Positions 45,431 through 64,000 of a DNA stretch of 64,000 nucleotides are shown here, one piece after another; within the stretch, counting starts at the first letter, position 1, and each line of letters begins with the position of its first letter. The stretch is taken from assembly GCA_949752745.1 (NCBI GenBank), contig OX457029.1, forward strand, positions 46,730,000-46,793,999, written 5' to 3'. The notes below the pieces were generated by a model. That model was not told where the DNA came from and searched no databases. It worked only from the letters and a program-made list of their open reading frames with translations. A program made the position numbers and the translations under genes. This stretch comes from Protula sp. h YS-2021 (taxonomy: Eukaryota > Annelida > Polychaeta > Sabellida > Serpulidae).

Positions 45431-48400
45431 AACGAGTGTCACAATTACGATATGGTCTGTACCTGCTGAATGCCATTGATAAAACACGCCAACAAATGAT
45501 AAATAGAAACCCACGTGTCGTTGAAGTTAAACTATGTATCAGTTTAGATGTACTGTTTATACAGCCCGACTATAAACGGAGCAATTGCATTGACATGACG
45601 CGGTATGACTTTTAAACTCAATTGCTTCATTAGTGCTTTGTGCGTATTTCTTTGACGTCAATTCCACATGCATCACTGGGGCGAAGAAGATCAAACCCAC
45701 TTGCCCGGTGTTTATCTTAAGCTCTTTTTAGAAAATATTTATTTGTGTCAGCCCATCATATTAGCATCATACCAGGAACAGCACACCCGGCGGCGGGGGA
45801 GGGTGACACACACTGGGGCGGGGGAGTGTGGTAATTTCTTGATTTAATGAAGACATGAAATGCGTAACTTCCATCTAAAAAAGCAACAGGATGCTATTCT
45901 ATTTACCATGATTTTTAGCTCTGTTTTGAACTGCAGATCTAGACTCTTTTAAGATCACAATTCCATTATTATATAGCATTGGGCTACTTGTTCTAACGAG
46001 CATTTACAACTGCTGCCGTAATGTGTGGGGTTCGGCCTAGGTGGGGGTAGGGGGGGCAATTGGTATCTTAATTATTACCGTGCGTATCCAAAAAAAAAAA
46101 AAAAAAAAACGCGGAAAAAGGAGGAGAGATGATTTTGAGGCCAGACACGGTCCGAGTTTAAAATTTCGTAAAAAAAGGGTGGGGCGATTATTTAGTACTC
46201 GGCCTTTCCTACAAAAAAGGGGAGGGGTTATTTCGGAATTTTACTCCGCATTTGATTAAAAAAGGGGACATTTTTCCAAATTAGCACTCCGCGTTTAGGG
46301 GTTGGTAACCAAAGGGTACGTGAGTGGCCTCCCTGGGGGTTCAGTAGCAATTAACTTCCGGTAAGCTGACCACAATTAAAGATCTTACAGGCCCACAGTG
46401 CTGTAATGGGCTCCTCTTTTGAGATCTTACATATATATACCATGTTATTTAATCGATCAAAGGAATAGAAAATATACAAAACAGAAATGTAATTAGACCA
46501 GCCTGAAGCAATATCATGAACGTGGACATTCTGGGCCAAATTAGTTTACTTTTAACTGTTCTGCCTGTGGACATCCTATAATAACATTTTATTTGGACTA
46601 TTTTTGTAGGTCTGTGCAACTTTTGAATCCAGGTATTTCTGAATATATATATATTTCTGAATATATATATTTCCGAATGTGCAAATTTCTGAATATATAT
46701 TTTTGAATAGACATATTTCTGAATACACCCCTACTACATATTCTGCTTTGTGTGAATTCTGTAACATTTGCAGTATTGGTTTAGTTTTGTGTAGATATGA
46801 TGTTACTCCTTTATCAAGCGTTTAAAGTTACCCCTTTATCAAACATTTTAGAACCACTGATCCACCCTATCACCATTCTCAAACGTCTTCCGGGAATTGA
46901 GACCGTTTTAGGTCGTTCTCTCAACACCTTTTCAGCTTTTATTGTGCCCGTTGGAAAGCAACACAACACTCCATAAGAGGAAATACATTAATAACTTGCA
47001 TGAGAATAAAACTCACAATTCTATGGAATTTTAAGGTCTTGGTATATAAATATCAAAGTGGTTTTCCTTTCAAAACTGATTTAAAAATGAGGATAGATAA
47101 TTTTTGGAGAGCAAAGTCATGGCTTTTTGTTATTTGCACTTAGGCTTCACGGTTCCATAAAATAGATTTTCGCCTCTGTATACTATAAGGTCAACTAAGC
47201 CTAACCGGTTTATTGGGCGACAGTTTTGTGATATACTATAATGAAACGTTACTCCGGACACACCTGCATAAATTGGGCAACTCTTTGTTCCTCTAAATAT
47301 ATCACTTCCGGTGAACTCTTACTCTGAACCTCTATAAATGGGGTACCTTTGTGACGATTTCGATGTTTCTTCCTTTTTTTATTTGAATGTTTCTTCCTTT
47401 TATATATATATATTTTTTTTCATTTGAATGACTTACAGACAACAGCTCAGCGAATATCTGACTCGTCTAAATTGAATATCTGATACCCGTATAGAGGATA
47501 AGATCTCGCCCGCAAAGGTCAAGGTCAAATTGAGATCAATCTCTATTACTTCAAAATTCCAGACAGCACCTCCTTGACCATTAGTCGAACAGACTTCAAA
47601 TCTGATACACGTATAGAAATAAACTTATTTTTCATCCCCGGCCGGGTCATTAAATCCCAAATAAACAAAAAAGTGACCTAACAATTTAAAAAATTAACTA
47701 ATTTTGAGTAATCAACAGCCAGCGGAGTAAAGTAAAAAAGATTTACCCGAAAACCAAAAAAAAAAAAAAAACTACTGAAAGTTGCTTCTAAAAGAAAAAA
47801 TATTCTAAAAATTTGCGCTCGCTTCTTTGGCACTCACATTTTCACATAAGAAACACTTCAAATCCTTCAAAATAATATAAGTCATATAAACGCGTTATAA
47901 AAACCATTAAACCATACTTTGTGAGAAAAAAAAAAAAAAAACAAAACAAAAATTTTGGCCAGTGCCTGGCCATCGAAATCTTAAAAACATGTTTAAAAAA
48001 AAGTTTGCTCCTGGGCCGATCTTGTTTTCTTTTTTGAGAAAAAAATCAAAATTGCTGGCCTGATTGGTCAGCTTTTGCAAAACCGGGATGAGAAACAAAA
48101 GATTTTTTGTTCTTGGCTCTACAGTGCAACCTGGAAAGGAGTACATCTTAAGTAAGGCCAAAATTAGAATCAAAGACCAGTGTTATGGTTCTATAAATGA
48201 CGACCAGTTGTAGTCCATGTTATTTTAAAATTAAACATTTCTAATTGATCTTTTGCTGTAAGCACACACAAAATCTTAAGCAAGAACGAAATTTTCAGGG
48301 ACAATGCGTTATTTCAATTTAGTGTTTCCACTTATATTTTCTATAACATTTTGCTGAAAATGGCTGAAAAGAAAGCCAAGAGACCGATTATGCCAAACTT

Positions 48401-49339
48401 TTATTTATTGTGTCTGCCTTTATGCGTATTTTAGATATAAATAGAAAAGCCCCTGGAATCATATCAGTTCGATTTGGCGTCCAGCCGTCATATTGCACGG
48501 TACGTTTTCCAGCTAAGGGGTGATTTCAGTCGAACACATGAGGTGTGAATGTTATTTAATTCCGCAGAAAATCGCGGCCTAACCAGGATAATAGAGCCCC
48601 TTTGAGGTAAAATTCACCGAAAAAAGTACCTGTGCATTTTTTCATAGTGCGATATGTGAAGTCTAAAGTGGTCCAGTTATGCCTGTCTACAAATAAGTAA
48701 ATAACAGTTAAATCTAATATACCCGAAGGAAGCCGGAGTTTGGCACCCTCTGATGATGAGTAATAAATCCCATTTTTTCCCGTACATTTATACATGACTC
48801 AGAGAGTGTCCCCCCTGAAACCTTAACACGGCAACAGTTTCTTCGATAAAGTGTGTTGCATTACGAATTTGGCGATATAGAAAATCTAGTGGAATTTAGC
48901 GATGTGTCACACCAATAAAATTTGGCGATACGTCAAAACCAGACGAATTATTTTTGCTTTTATTGGATCAAATACAAAAAACATCGCTGATTATAACGAA
49001 AAAACACACCCACACACCCTAACTAATTAACACTGCGTTCATATGCAGTATACGGAAACAATTCATAGAAAATATTACACATATGTTTCTTCTTATGGAA
49101 ATAATTCCAAAAAATTAAGAATTTGTATACAAATAAGGTTCCTTAACTGAGGACGCTAATTTCAGTGTTTATTTTTCACAAAATGAGGGACCATTTTGTG
49201 ATGCATTTTTCTGTAATTTGTCAGCCCTGCAGCGTATATTAATGTTAAGCTACACTAAATAAAACGTTATATTACATTGCGATTTTCTTTGGTTCTCAAC
49301 CAAAACTTCATTAAAAAATTGTTTTAATAAAACTGGGTA
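45431..49339. other. Host DNA, no gene supported
   Basis: AT-rich with simple repeats: A-runs at 46091-46110, TTTCTGAATATATAT units at 46630-46720, A-runs at 47757-47772 and 47925-47950. No frame with a recognisable domain. Confidence 0.5.
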
Positions 49340-49840
49340 AGAAAAGTGTATGGAATGCCAATTTAACATTAAATGCTTGTTTTTTATGTCAAAATATAAT
49401 TAAAGATATCAATAAATCAATGTAGATCTCATGAATTTATATTCTGCTATCAAAAATTAAATTTTAGATGGCTAAAGTTTATTTATGAGATCAAAAAAAA
49501 AGCAATTTCACAAACTTAAAAAATCTTAAGGGAGGCACACATTTATATAAATTCAACGAATCGTCAATTAAATTTTGGAGATGAAAAATATGCGTTATTA
49601 TGGAATGCCGTTTTAACATTTAATGCTTATTTATGATATCAAAATATAATTAAAGATATCAATAAATCAATGTGGCTCTCAATAATTTATATTTTGCTAT
49701 CAATGATTGAATTTTAGATCGCAAAAATTTATTTCTGAGATCAAAAAATCAATTTTACAAACTTAAAAAATCTTCAGGGAGACACACATTTACATAAAAT
49801 ATAACGAATCGTCAATTAAATTTTGGATACGAAAATTGAG
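49340..49840. repeat. Tandem pair of about 245-bp AT-rich units
   Basis: Two units align from ATGGAATGCC.TTTAACATT.AATGCTT through AAAGATATCAATAAATCAATGT, ACAAACTTAAAAAATCTT and CGAATCGTCAATTAAATTTTGGA. A further partner pair, about 170 bp, lies at 49847-50010 and 50330-50510. Confidence 0.75.
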
Positions 49841-51068
49841 ATCAATAATAACAACACAATTTTTTATCTCAAGAATTGCTTCTTTTTTGTACAGTAAAAA
49901 ATTAAAGAAAGATTTTGTATATAAGGACCAGTTATTATTTATTTACAGATGTGTGTTTCTGAATTATTTATTTAAAAAATACACTGATATTTTTATATCA
50001 AAAATCATTTTTTGACATCAAAAAATCGTTTGCAGATTTCAAAATACAAATTAAAAAAAGTATCAGTCTGAAATAATGATATCTTAAATAAATTCTTGAT
50101 ATCAATAAAAAGAAAATGAATTATTGAGCTCAAAATTGATATTTTGCACTCAAATATCTCTTTTTGCTATCAAGAATTGAATTTTTGATCTAAAAAATCA
50201 ATTTTAGATATCATTAAATCATTTTTAATCAATAAATATTTCTTGATATCTCTAAATATTTATTGAGCTCAAAAATTAATTGATATCAATAATTCCCTAA
50301 TAAATGTGAAAACAGCATTACATACGTTATGATCTCAATAATATCAACACAGTATTTTGAGCTCAAGAATACCTTCATGTATGTGCAGTAAAAATTAGAA
50401 GAAAGATTTTGCATGAAAAGGACTAGTCATTATTTTATTCAAAGATGTTCGCTTCTGAATTTTTGATATAAAAAAAGACTGATGTTCCGACTTCGAAAAT
50501 CAGTTTTTCAATTTTTTCACTTGTTTCGCATACATGTGACATCCAAACACGGCTTTAGACCACCACGATTGGTTAAGCATTTGTTAAGCTTTTTATGTGT
50601 TTTAAAGGTGGGTGGATGGAAGTGGAGGTAGGGTGAAATTGGTATTTTTTATATACACCAGAACCCCGGGATACGACCACCCTGCAAATAAGACCACCCC
50701 ATGAGTACGACCGCTTTTCACCAGAACTGAATTTCACCCATTCATTTTTACTATAACGGAACCCCGCAAATAAGACCACCTCGCAAATACGACCGAAGAC
50801 CACTTTTTATCAATACTTTTAACCCCGCAAATGAGACCATTGTTTACTTTATTGGGGTTGACTGGAGATGTGCTCAAACAAGACATATGCATGTCTTTTA
50901 CGGAGATTAGGCAATTCTCAAAGCAAACATCAAATAGAATGAGGTACATATTAAAAGGAAACAAAAAGACGTTTGATGGCACTTTCTGTACATGAATCGC
51001 CTTTGGTAACGGAGATCTGTTGGAAATTAATGAAGTGCAATTCGTCGAATTGGTGCAAGAAGGGAGCA

Positions 51069-51318
51069 AGTATTTTTTTCTTATGAAGACACGTGTTTTG
51101 TGCAATAAGGGTGCAAGTCGATTTATCCTCTTTTATCACTAAAATTTTACCTCAAATCAGGCCAAACTATAATTGCAAAAAGGAGGCAAGTCGACTTGTA
51201 CCCTTTTTGCAATTGCAGTTTGGCCTGATTTGAGCTAAAATTCTAGTGCAAAAAGGGGATAAATCGACTTGCCTCCTTATTGCACAAAACACGTATTTTC
51301 ATAAGAAAAAAAATACTT
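51069..51318. repeat. Near-perfect 250-bp palindrome
   Basis: Arms 51069-51185 and 51200-51318 are inverse copies (AAGTATTTTTTTCTTATGAA, CACGTGTTTTGTGCAATAA, GATTTATCC, CAAATCAGGCCAAACT). Confidence 0.8.
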
Positions 51319-51343
51319 GACACAAACCGAAGAATTGATAATA

Positions 51344-51908
51344 CAGTGAAACCTCGGAAAACCGGACAGTGGTGGGACTGGCAACATTTGTGCGGTATTG
51401 TGACACTGGCGCATTAAGAGATTAAGTAGATGCCGAATCGTCCCCAGCCGCCCCAAGTGTAGTATCCAGTGGCAAAAGGATTCTAGCGGGAAAAGAATTA
51501 GCCGGAGTATCAAGAGATAAAGTACATGCCGATTCGCCCCCCCCCCCCCTCCAAGTGCGGTACTCGGTGGCTTAAGCATGATTTCTTGATACTTTTTTGT
51601 CAATAGTGATGGTAAAACAGAGGCACATCTCGCAATTTGCCAGACTGCGTATTATATAATAGATAAACATGCTGGGTTCCTAAGATAAATATTCACCCCT
51701 TATTAGGATAGCCCGGTATATTTTTGTACAGCAGAACCTCAATTTTGGACTGGAAATGTTGCCCAGTATTCGAAATTCCGAGGTGTCCGCTTTTCCAAGG
51801 TTTCGTTAATACACAAGTCTATGGAAATTTAAACGGGAGTGAAAAAAACTGTCCGGTTTAGTAAGATGTCCGATGTATCCAGGTTTGTCCGGACTGAGGT
51901 TCCACTGT
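51344..51908. mobile_element. Pogo/Tigger-like MITE
   Basis: Begins CAGTGAAACCTCGG and ends inverse of CAGTGGAACCTCAG, flanked on both sides by TA. 565 bp, non-coding. Confidence 0.65.
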
Positions 51909-53689
51909 ACTAAATTTGAATTGGGCTTGTAACTCCCGCTTTGAATCTCATCTTTGGGTTTCAACTCTGGCTTTTGATCAGACCTATGATTGCAATAGCT
52001 CGATTAAAGCACTAATTGCATCGACATCTCTGGTTTTTGGATCCTTGCAGTAATTAGAATGGATCGTTATATATATCAATTACTTAAATAAGTCAACTTT
52101 AAGCTCAACTCCGGCTCTCAACCGCGCCTGATTCTCCATTATTTCCTGTGAGTTCATTGTGATCCAATAATGTCCTAATATAGGGCACCTTGCTTGGAAC
52201 CCCGTAAATAAAACCACTCCGGAAATACGAGTCTAGGCCCATCCCCCCCCCCCCACCGACCGAACCCCCCCCCGGCCCTAACCCCCCTCCCCGCCAACCC
52301 CCCCCCCCCCCCCGACTAAAACCCCCCTGGCGGCCTAAACCTCCCGACCCCCGTTCTCAGGTCTATTTTATATTTTGTAATTGCGATACATCCACGTTCT
52401 TACTTACAATTCAAATGCCTATTGAAGTGTAAATTACACTTCAAATGCCCATAGAAGAGATCACACGGCGTTTAAAATTGGAATTTCTGAACCACTGAAG
52501 GAATTGATCATCATTATAAAAGAAACTTCATACATCCATTCATGATAACACTCAGTTTTTGAAATTGCAATTGCTCTTACGATTGATGAGTGTGTGCACA
52601 TTAAAAATTGCAATTACTTCTACGATTGCTTAACGATAAGAATTGCCATTCATATGCCGGTTGCGACATCAGTCGAGTTCACAAATTACAATAGATGTGA
52701 CCTCTATCCATTGTGATTCTCTTGAATGCGTAATTTAGCGAATAGCTTCAATACTAACAAGTCCTAAAGAGATCAGCTCCAGTTCATCGAGTTCGAGAAT
52801 TCAGCTTTTGTAGTTTGAGAGTTGAAATGTTAGCTTTGTCATGAAGTGTAAGCGATTAGGAGAAAGTGAAAATAAATGAAGAAATTATCATTACACATTT
52901 TCTTTGAGAACGGGGGTGGGTTGGTTTGGGTTTGGGTGGGGGGGGGTTAGGCCGCCGGGGAGTTTTAGTGGGGGGGGGGGGGGGGGCCGGGGGAGTTACG
53001 GCCGGGGGGGGGGGGGTGGTTCGGCCTGTTCCCGGGAAATACGACCACTTTGGCCCATTCGTATTCCCGGGGTTCTGGTGTATTATATTTTTATTTTATC
53101 AGTTGCAATAGAACTGAAGTGCAATTCGATTAATGTTTGGGCAAGTTAGTGTAATTATATTATGATTCCACTGTTAACCAGTTCCGATGAAAATGCAAGA
53201 CAACTAAACCTTTTACAAAATGAAGAAAAACTGGGTTTGAGAAATGGCTGAAAAGGAAAGAACATCGTAAGTCTTTCTAACTTTATTTTCAGAATTTTCC
53301 CTATATAAAAAACGAACAAATATAACATACAAATAACAGAAAGTATAAATGTAAAAATACCAAGCGTGTGGGGGAGGGAGCTTCTTACAGTGGGAATGAC
53401 AACTTTTTACCCAGAACAGAATGGTGAAAAAGGATTTTTAACTGGACAATCTGCGTTAAGGTGGCGAAATTTTAAGTATGTCTGTGTTTTGTAAAAAAAA
53501 CAAAAAAAAACGATGTGGCTGTGTTTATGACCGGAAGCCGCAATATTTCTCAGGCGATGCGACAATTGAACTCCCCCCGCATCTATAATTCTTCCCATAT
53601 CTGGATCAAACCTTAGACTGGTCTTTAGCACTATAAGTGTTTTCTTCTTGTTTACTTTTTTTCACATGAAGAATGCTTGCTGTACGAAT

Positions 53690-53790
53690 GTAGGAACAGA
53701 CCCCCCCGGACCAGACCCCCCGGAACAGACCCCCCTTTTTTGGTAGGAACAGACCCCCCCCGGGAACAGACCCTCCCCCCATTTACATAT
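53690..53790. repeat. GAACAGACCCCCC repeats
   Basis: Four or five units of GGAACAGACCCCCC-type sequence followed by an AT microsatellite. Confidence 0.6.
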
Positions 53791-53874
53791 ATATATATAT
53801 ATATGCATTCAGTAGGCGATTTCTTTGTTTCGACTGAACTTCAGTGAAACCTGCATAATTTGCCATTTTTTCCT

Positions 53875-53975
53875 TTTTTTCACTTTGCCATATTTTCCAT
53901 TGCCATTATTTCCACTCGCCATATTTTCCGTTGCCATTATTTCCGTTGCCATTTTTTCCGTTGCCATTTTTTCCT
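53875..53975. repeat. TTGCCATTATTTCCG short tandem repeat
   Basis: Six or so units of TTGCCATWWTTTCC(A/G). Confidence 0.65.
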
Positions 53976-55240
53976 ACACCCACCGCCGCACGTTCATTAT
54001 ATCCTTCATGCTTTTAAGTGCCTCTTTCGAGGGATTAGCATATGTGGATTCGCGCTGCACCGAACGTTGAACTACTCACTATGGCATTCACTGAGTACAA
54101 ATGTAAGTCTAACTCTTGAATCACTCCATAAACTGAACTGAGTTTTTTTATTTGATTTACTCAAATAACTTACGTTTTGGAAACCCCTGTTAATATCGTC
54201 AAGCACAAAACCCCTGTAATTTATTTTCTGTATGAAGTTTCCCAAACACAGTGTTAAAGTTCCCCCCTAAAAGCAGACCAAAATCACGGATGCGAGATGT
54301 CCACTTTTTCATTTGGATGCGAAATGTCCAGATGCGAGATGTCCAGATGCGAGATGTCCAAATGCGAGGTGTCTGGATACCGAAGTCTTGGTAAATGACC
54401 GGCTTTTTCATTTTCTTCTATTATAATTAATTTACTTCAGTAGACATATTAAACAAGTTTACAATATTCTCTAGCTGCTAGACCAATATACATTATACAA
54501 AAGAAATCTAGGGGAGAGGCCTTAAATACTATGTACTGTTGAAATTTAGAGCCTATCATTTAATATAAGAGTTTTGAAACAGCACATTTTGTCTTATATT
54601 GATTAGATAGTGTGCGTTTAATTTGCAAAAGCTGCCAAAAAGCAACAACAAAAACGTCACGCATCGTTACAGAAAGGATGTTAAGCACAAAGTGAATTTC
54701 AAAATATTGATCAAATAAAGCCATTACGACGCCGAGCTTGCGGATCCGTCCAACCAAAATGTCACCTGGGAGGGATCTTCTATGTCATTTCTTAAAAGAA
54801 TTCTTTCATTGGCCCTTAATAAAAAATGTGACTACTGACTATAATGTTAACGTGAGCACAAGTGAAGACTCCATGCGCACGGATCTTATAGTCGGATCCC
54901 TTTACCAAAATCGCAAGGCAAATTTCTGGCCTGAACCATCACAGCCTAACAGAGGCATCTCCTCAATTAAAATTCTTCACTCACTACGTATTAGAAAAGA
55001 TATTGTTCATATCTGGGCACAGAACATTGAGGGACACATTACGAACACTCTCGTAAAATTTGTAGAACTGTGAGGAAGAGTTAATTAATATCTACCAAAT
55101 GCATAATTATTGATTCAGTGTGTTGGTGTTTTATCTGAGCCCATATTACTAGTGCATTTATTTGAAACCAAACTGTTAGTAACATACATAAATATTACGG
55201 CAGAATATGACCAATCTTTTATTTAAAACAAAAAAAAGTA

Positions 55241-55453
55241 CAGTGGAACCTCAGCATCGGACAACCTCCCTCTTGGGACCACCTCCGAATTTGGGCACAT
55301 TTTTTCGGTCCCGAATGCGCTCCATAGACTTTAATGGTTCAGAAAATCCCAATTGGGGTCACCTCAGATCGGACCACTTCTGGCCACTTTTTTCGTCCCG
55401 AGCCCTCAAAATGCCTGAGATCGGACCACTGTCAATCAGTGGGGAATCCACTG
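55241..55453. mobile_element. Pogo/Tigger-like MITE, 213 bp
   Basis: Begins CAGTGGAACCTCAGCA and ends AATCCACTG, with TA on each side (55239-55240, 55454-55455). Non-coding. Confidence 0.65.
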
Positions 55454-55904
55454 TATTTTTGCGGCACATTACTTACAACACTGAGCATGTTGAAGTCTTA
55501 GATATTGTTGTGAGGGATTATGGTAGCAAGTGCGTAACAGACAGGGGTTTAGTTTTTTTATCTATACTTTTGTACTTTTTCTAAACAATAGCGGCTGACA
55601 ATATACAAACCCGATACATCTTAATTTGTGTGGTGCCTATTCTTTTAGTATTTAAGCCGACCCAAATGCCACCGAATTCATAATGACAATTAAATGTCAA
55701 TTTAATCACATAAAGGTAATTTAAATAAGAAAAAAATGTTAAAACTTTCTGAAAATGGAAAGCAGAGACCACCTCTGAAATATTATTTTACCTGAAAAAA
55801 TAATTTTCAGTTTTACCCTAGAAAATAGACTGTGTTGGCAACGTTGTTACTTTTTGTTTCTTTTTAATAAGCGTTTTAAAGTATAAAATTAAAAAAAAAA
55901 CTCC

Positions 55905-56000
55905 GTCGCCGTTTTGTCCGGGGTTGCACTTGTCACCGTTTTGGCCGTCGCCGTTTTGGTCTTCTCCGTTATGGCCACCGCCGTTTTGGTCGTCGCCGTT
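55905..56000. repeat. GCCGTTTTGGTC short repeats
   Basis: Six units of CGCCGTTWTGKCC in an otherwise AT-rich region. Confidence 0.6.
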
Positions 56001-57862
56001 ATGTCCGGATACCGTGCCTTTTATATGAATTTATTTTGAGACAGTATGAAGTATTATTGCGGAGTAATAAAAATGTCAACGCTTTCGTAACCAGCCGGTA
56101 CTAGCTTCATATTGACTCAAAATGAGTAAGCACTGCAAATTAGTAGAAAAATAATATCACACTGACTAAAAAAAAATTACATAACAGAAAGTACAGTATA
56201 TGAGCAAAGTTTCCAAAAACCATGAAACTCGACTTGAGTTTGGATTAAATGAAAAATCGTTAGTTTTAACTTTAGTATTGTATGACTTCAAGGGACAGTA
56301 AGCAATGCTATCTGAGTACGTAAAACAACCCTGAATACTTCTTTCCGTTATATAACACTGCTTGAAAGAGACTTGTTTCTTAAGCGCTGTTTATGTTCTG
56401 AACAATATTTACTAAAACCGTAAGCATGTCCTTCAAACATATTTAAATTCAATAAGTCGATTAGATATATAGATTTGTAAAAACAACAACGCAATGTATT
56501 CCCACCGCCTAAACGGAAGATACGAACAAATGTTGTTACTGAACTAAACAAACCCAGGTTACTGGATCGGGCAGATGCGCCCGGTACGTACGTGCAATCA
56601 TATTACCGTTCTTCCAGCATCGAAAACGTCACACTATGTACTACTGAAATTGTGTACCAAGTAGTACAGAAATATGAGAACATATTTGTACAAAAAATCA
56701 TGAAAGGAAAATTAAACCACACTCGCGTATGGGCTGATCCAAAAACCATTCCTCAGCCTTTCAGGTTCTTGCTACACAGCACTAAAGGCTGAGGGAGGGG
56801 TTTCGGATCAGTTCAATTGCTTGTGTGGTTTATCATTTTATGCTCTAGCTCAATTTTATTACCAAAATTCAATTATTCTGATTTGTAACATTTTTTTTTG
56901 CAGCATTTCTTTTTATAAAGTCACAATTTTCGACAGTTACCACAAACGTTTCATCACTTGGTGTTCAATTAGTTTCTGTTTTCATTCAGTTTGGATAAAA
57001 TATGGTATCACCTTGCTTATGTAGTAATTCTGAGAGCTAGCCATCGCTTATATGCCCCTATTTTGGATTTTTAAGTTTGTAAATAGTCATAACAGTTGTA
57101 ACACGTAATGGCACATTCTTAGTTTTGCGACCCGAGTCCCAGTCATCCCAGAATAAATGCTTGACTGATTGATCACGGAGTAATAATAGTCGAGGACACC
57201 AGAAAGCAAAAATAGACAACCTGCTTCTTTAAAACGCCGATTTAATGACTGTTTCTAATCAACTAACTTCTACGACTGCTCAAACTCAGATGGTCAGCTT
57301 TGAGTCTACAGTAGTACTGGGTTTTATTTCCATTCTTCTACAACCTTAGGGATGACTAGCCAACCAGCTCCCTTTGCTGGCATTGCTGTTCCACAAACGT
57401 ACTTGTATCGAAAGCTCAGTCACTGCTCACAAACGGATGAGACTCCAAACTTTAGTGTGACCATTAGCAGCGAGAATTAGCAAACAGCACTACCATCTCA
57501 CTCGGTTACTCATACATACAAAAAATCTATATTTTGGTTTCAGATATATATCCTAAATTCCACTTGCAACATGACTGGATTCTGCAGGTCTTCATTTATC
57601 TGAACGAATAGAAAACTGAAGTTTCGTTTTTACAATATGACATATTACCTACAGTAATAATCGAATGTGTTAGCTTTCAAAGTCGTTGAACTTAAAAATA
57701 ACTGGAATAAATATATTTGTTAAAAACTTTCTTATGAATGTAAATCACAAAATAAAACAGTCAAAACTGTCCTATTTTGTAATCTCTTGCAATTGGATAA
57801 ATAAAATCAATCGACAAAACATAAAATATAAGAAACAAATATTATATCAACATTAAAATTCA

Positions 57863-64000
<6,138 letters not shown>

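Larger units (their letters stand above)
50651..53089. mobile_element. Candidate non-autonomous transposon with nested repeats
   Basis: The left TACACCAGAACCCCGGGATACGACCAC is mirrored on the right by a GTATTCCCGGGGTTCTGGTGTA block ending near 53089. Internal C-rich (52230-52350) and G-rich (52905-53030) segments are also inverted to each other. A hairpin (51069-51318) and a TA-flanked MITE (51344-51908) lie inside. No transposase is seen. Confidence 0.5.

Noticed and set aside
45053..45514. Open frames up to 153 residues across the 23-bp repeat, and the idea of a CRISPR-like array
   Set aside because: The unit is contiguous without spacers and lies in animal DNA, so it is a minisatellite; all three frames are open because 23 is not divisible by three and the unit lacks stops.
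54738..55073. 111-residue open frame in host DNA
   Set aside because: No domain, no conserved neighbour and no second copy to support it; AT-rich surroundings give such frames by chance.

Overview
The window is a stretch of a metazoan, probably aquatic invertebrate, nuclear genome. The host DNA is AT-rich, packed with simple repeats and small palindromic elements, and shows no convincing host gene. The species cannot be named from the sequence. Two related Polinton/Maverick (adintovirus-like) elements, i.e. virus-like self-synthesising DNA transposons, lie in opposite orientation about 1.8 kb apart.

Region by region: 1-2028 is host DNA; 2029-2228 is a 200-N scaffold gap; 2229-21985 is element 1, whose left end is missing at the gap; 21986-23782 is host DNA including a palindromic MITE-like repeat; 23783-40713 is element 2, complete, with inverted repeats starting AG and ending CT and a perfect 6-bp target duplication TTAACT; 40714-64000 is repeat-rich host DNA.

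Both elements share one gene plan. A rightward set in element 1 (leftward in element 2) begins with accessory genes: an acidic protein with a CARD-like C-terminal half, a family of small helical proteins, a PC4-like/zinc protein and a NADAR-domain protein. It continues into a tightly overlapping morphogenesis cluster: chromodomain integrase, two basic or unknown proteins, FtsK/HerA-like packaging ATPase, penton-like protein, pVI/X-like core protein, major capsid protein and adenain-like protease. The opposite strand carries a large protein-primed-type family B DNA polymerase and three or four small PC4-like proteins. A zinc-rich protein and, in element 1 only, a RING protein lie near the far end. 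Together these supply genome replication, integration, capsid assembly, packaging and maturation.

The main core genes of element 1 look intact. Element 2 is decayed: it has a 1-nt frameshift in the polymerase, a 117-codon in-frame loss in the capsid gene, an internal deletion of the CARD-like gene and a truncated zinc gene. The two share collinear cores but have very different ends. Element 2's ends are arrays of ETS (CCGGAAGTG) and CRE (TGACGTCA) motifs. Element 1's assembled ends carry C/G-tract modules, promoter duplications and an inverted polymerase-promoter copy.

The most notable points are the ETS-CRE arrays, the expansion of PC4-like proteins, the NADAR gene, the possible death-fold protein, stop codons embedded in TATA boxes, a conserved mini-intron, and an empty-site read-through at the gap.
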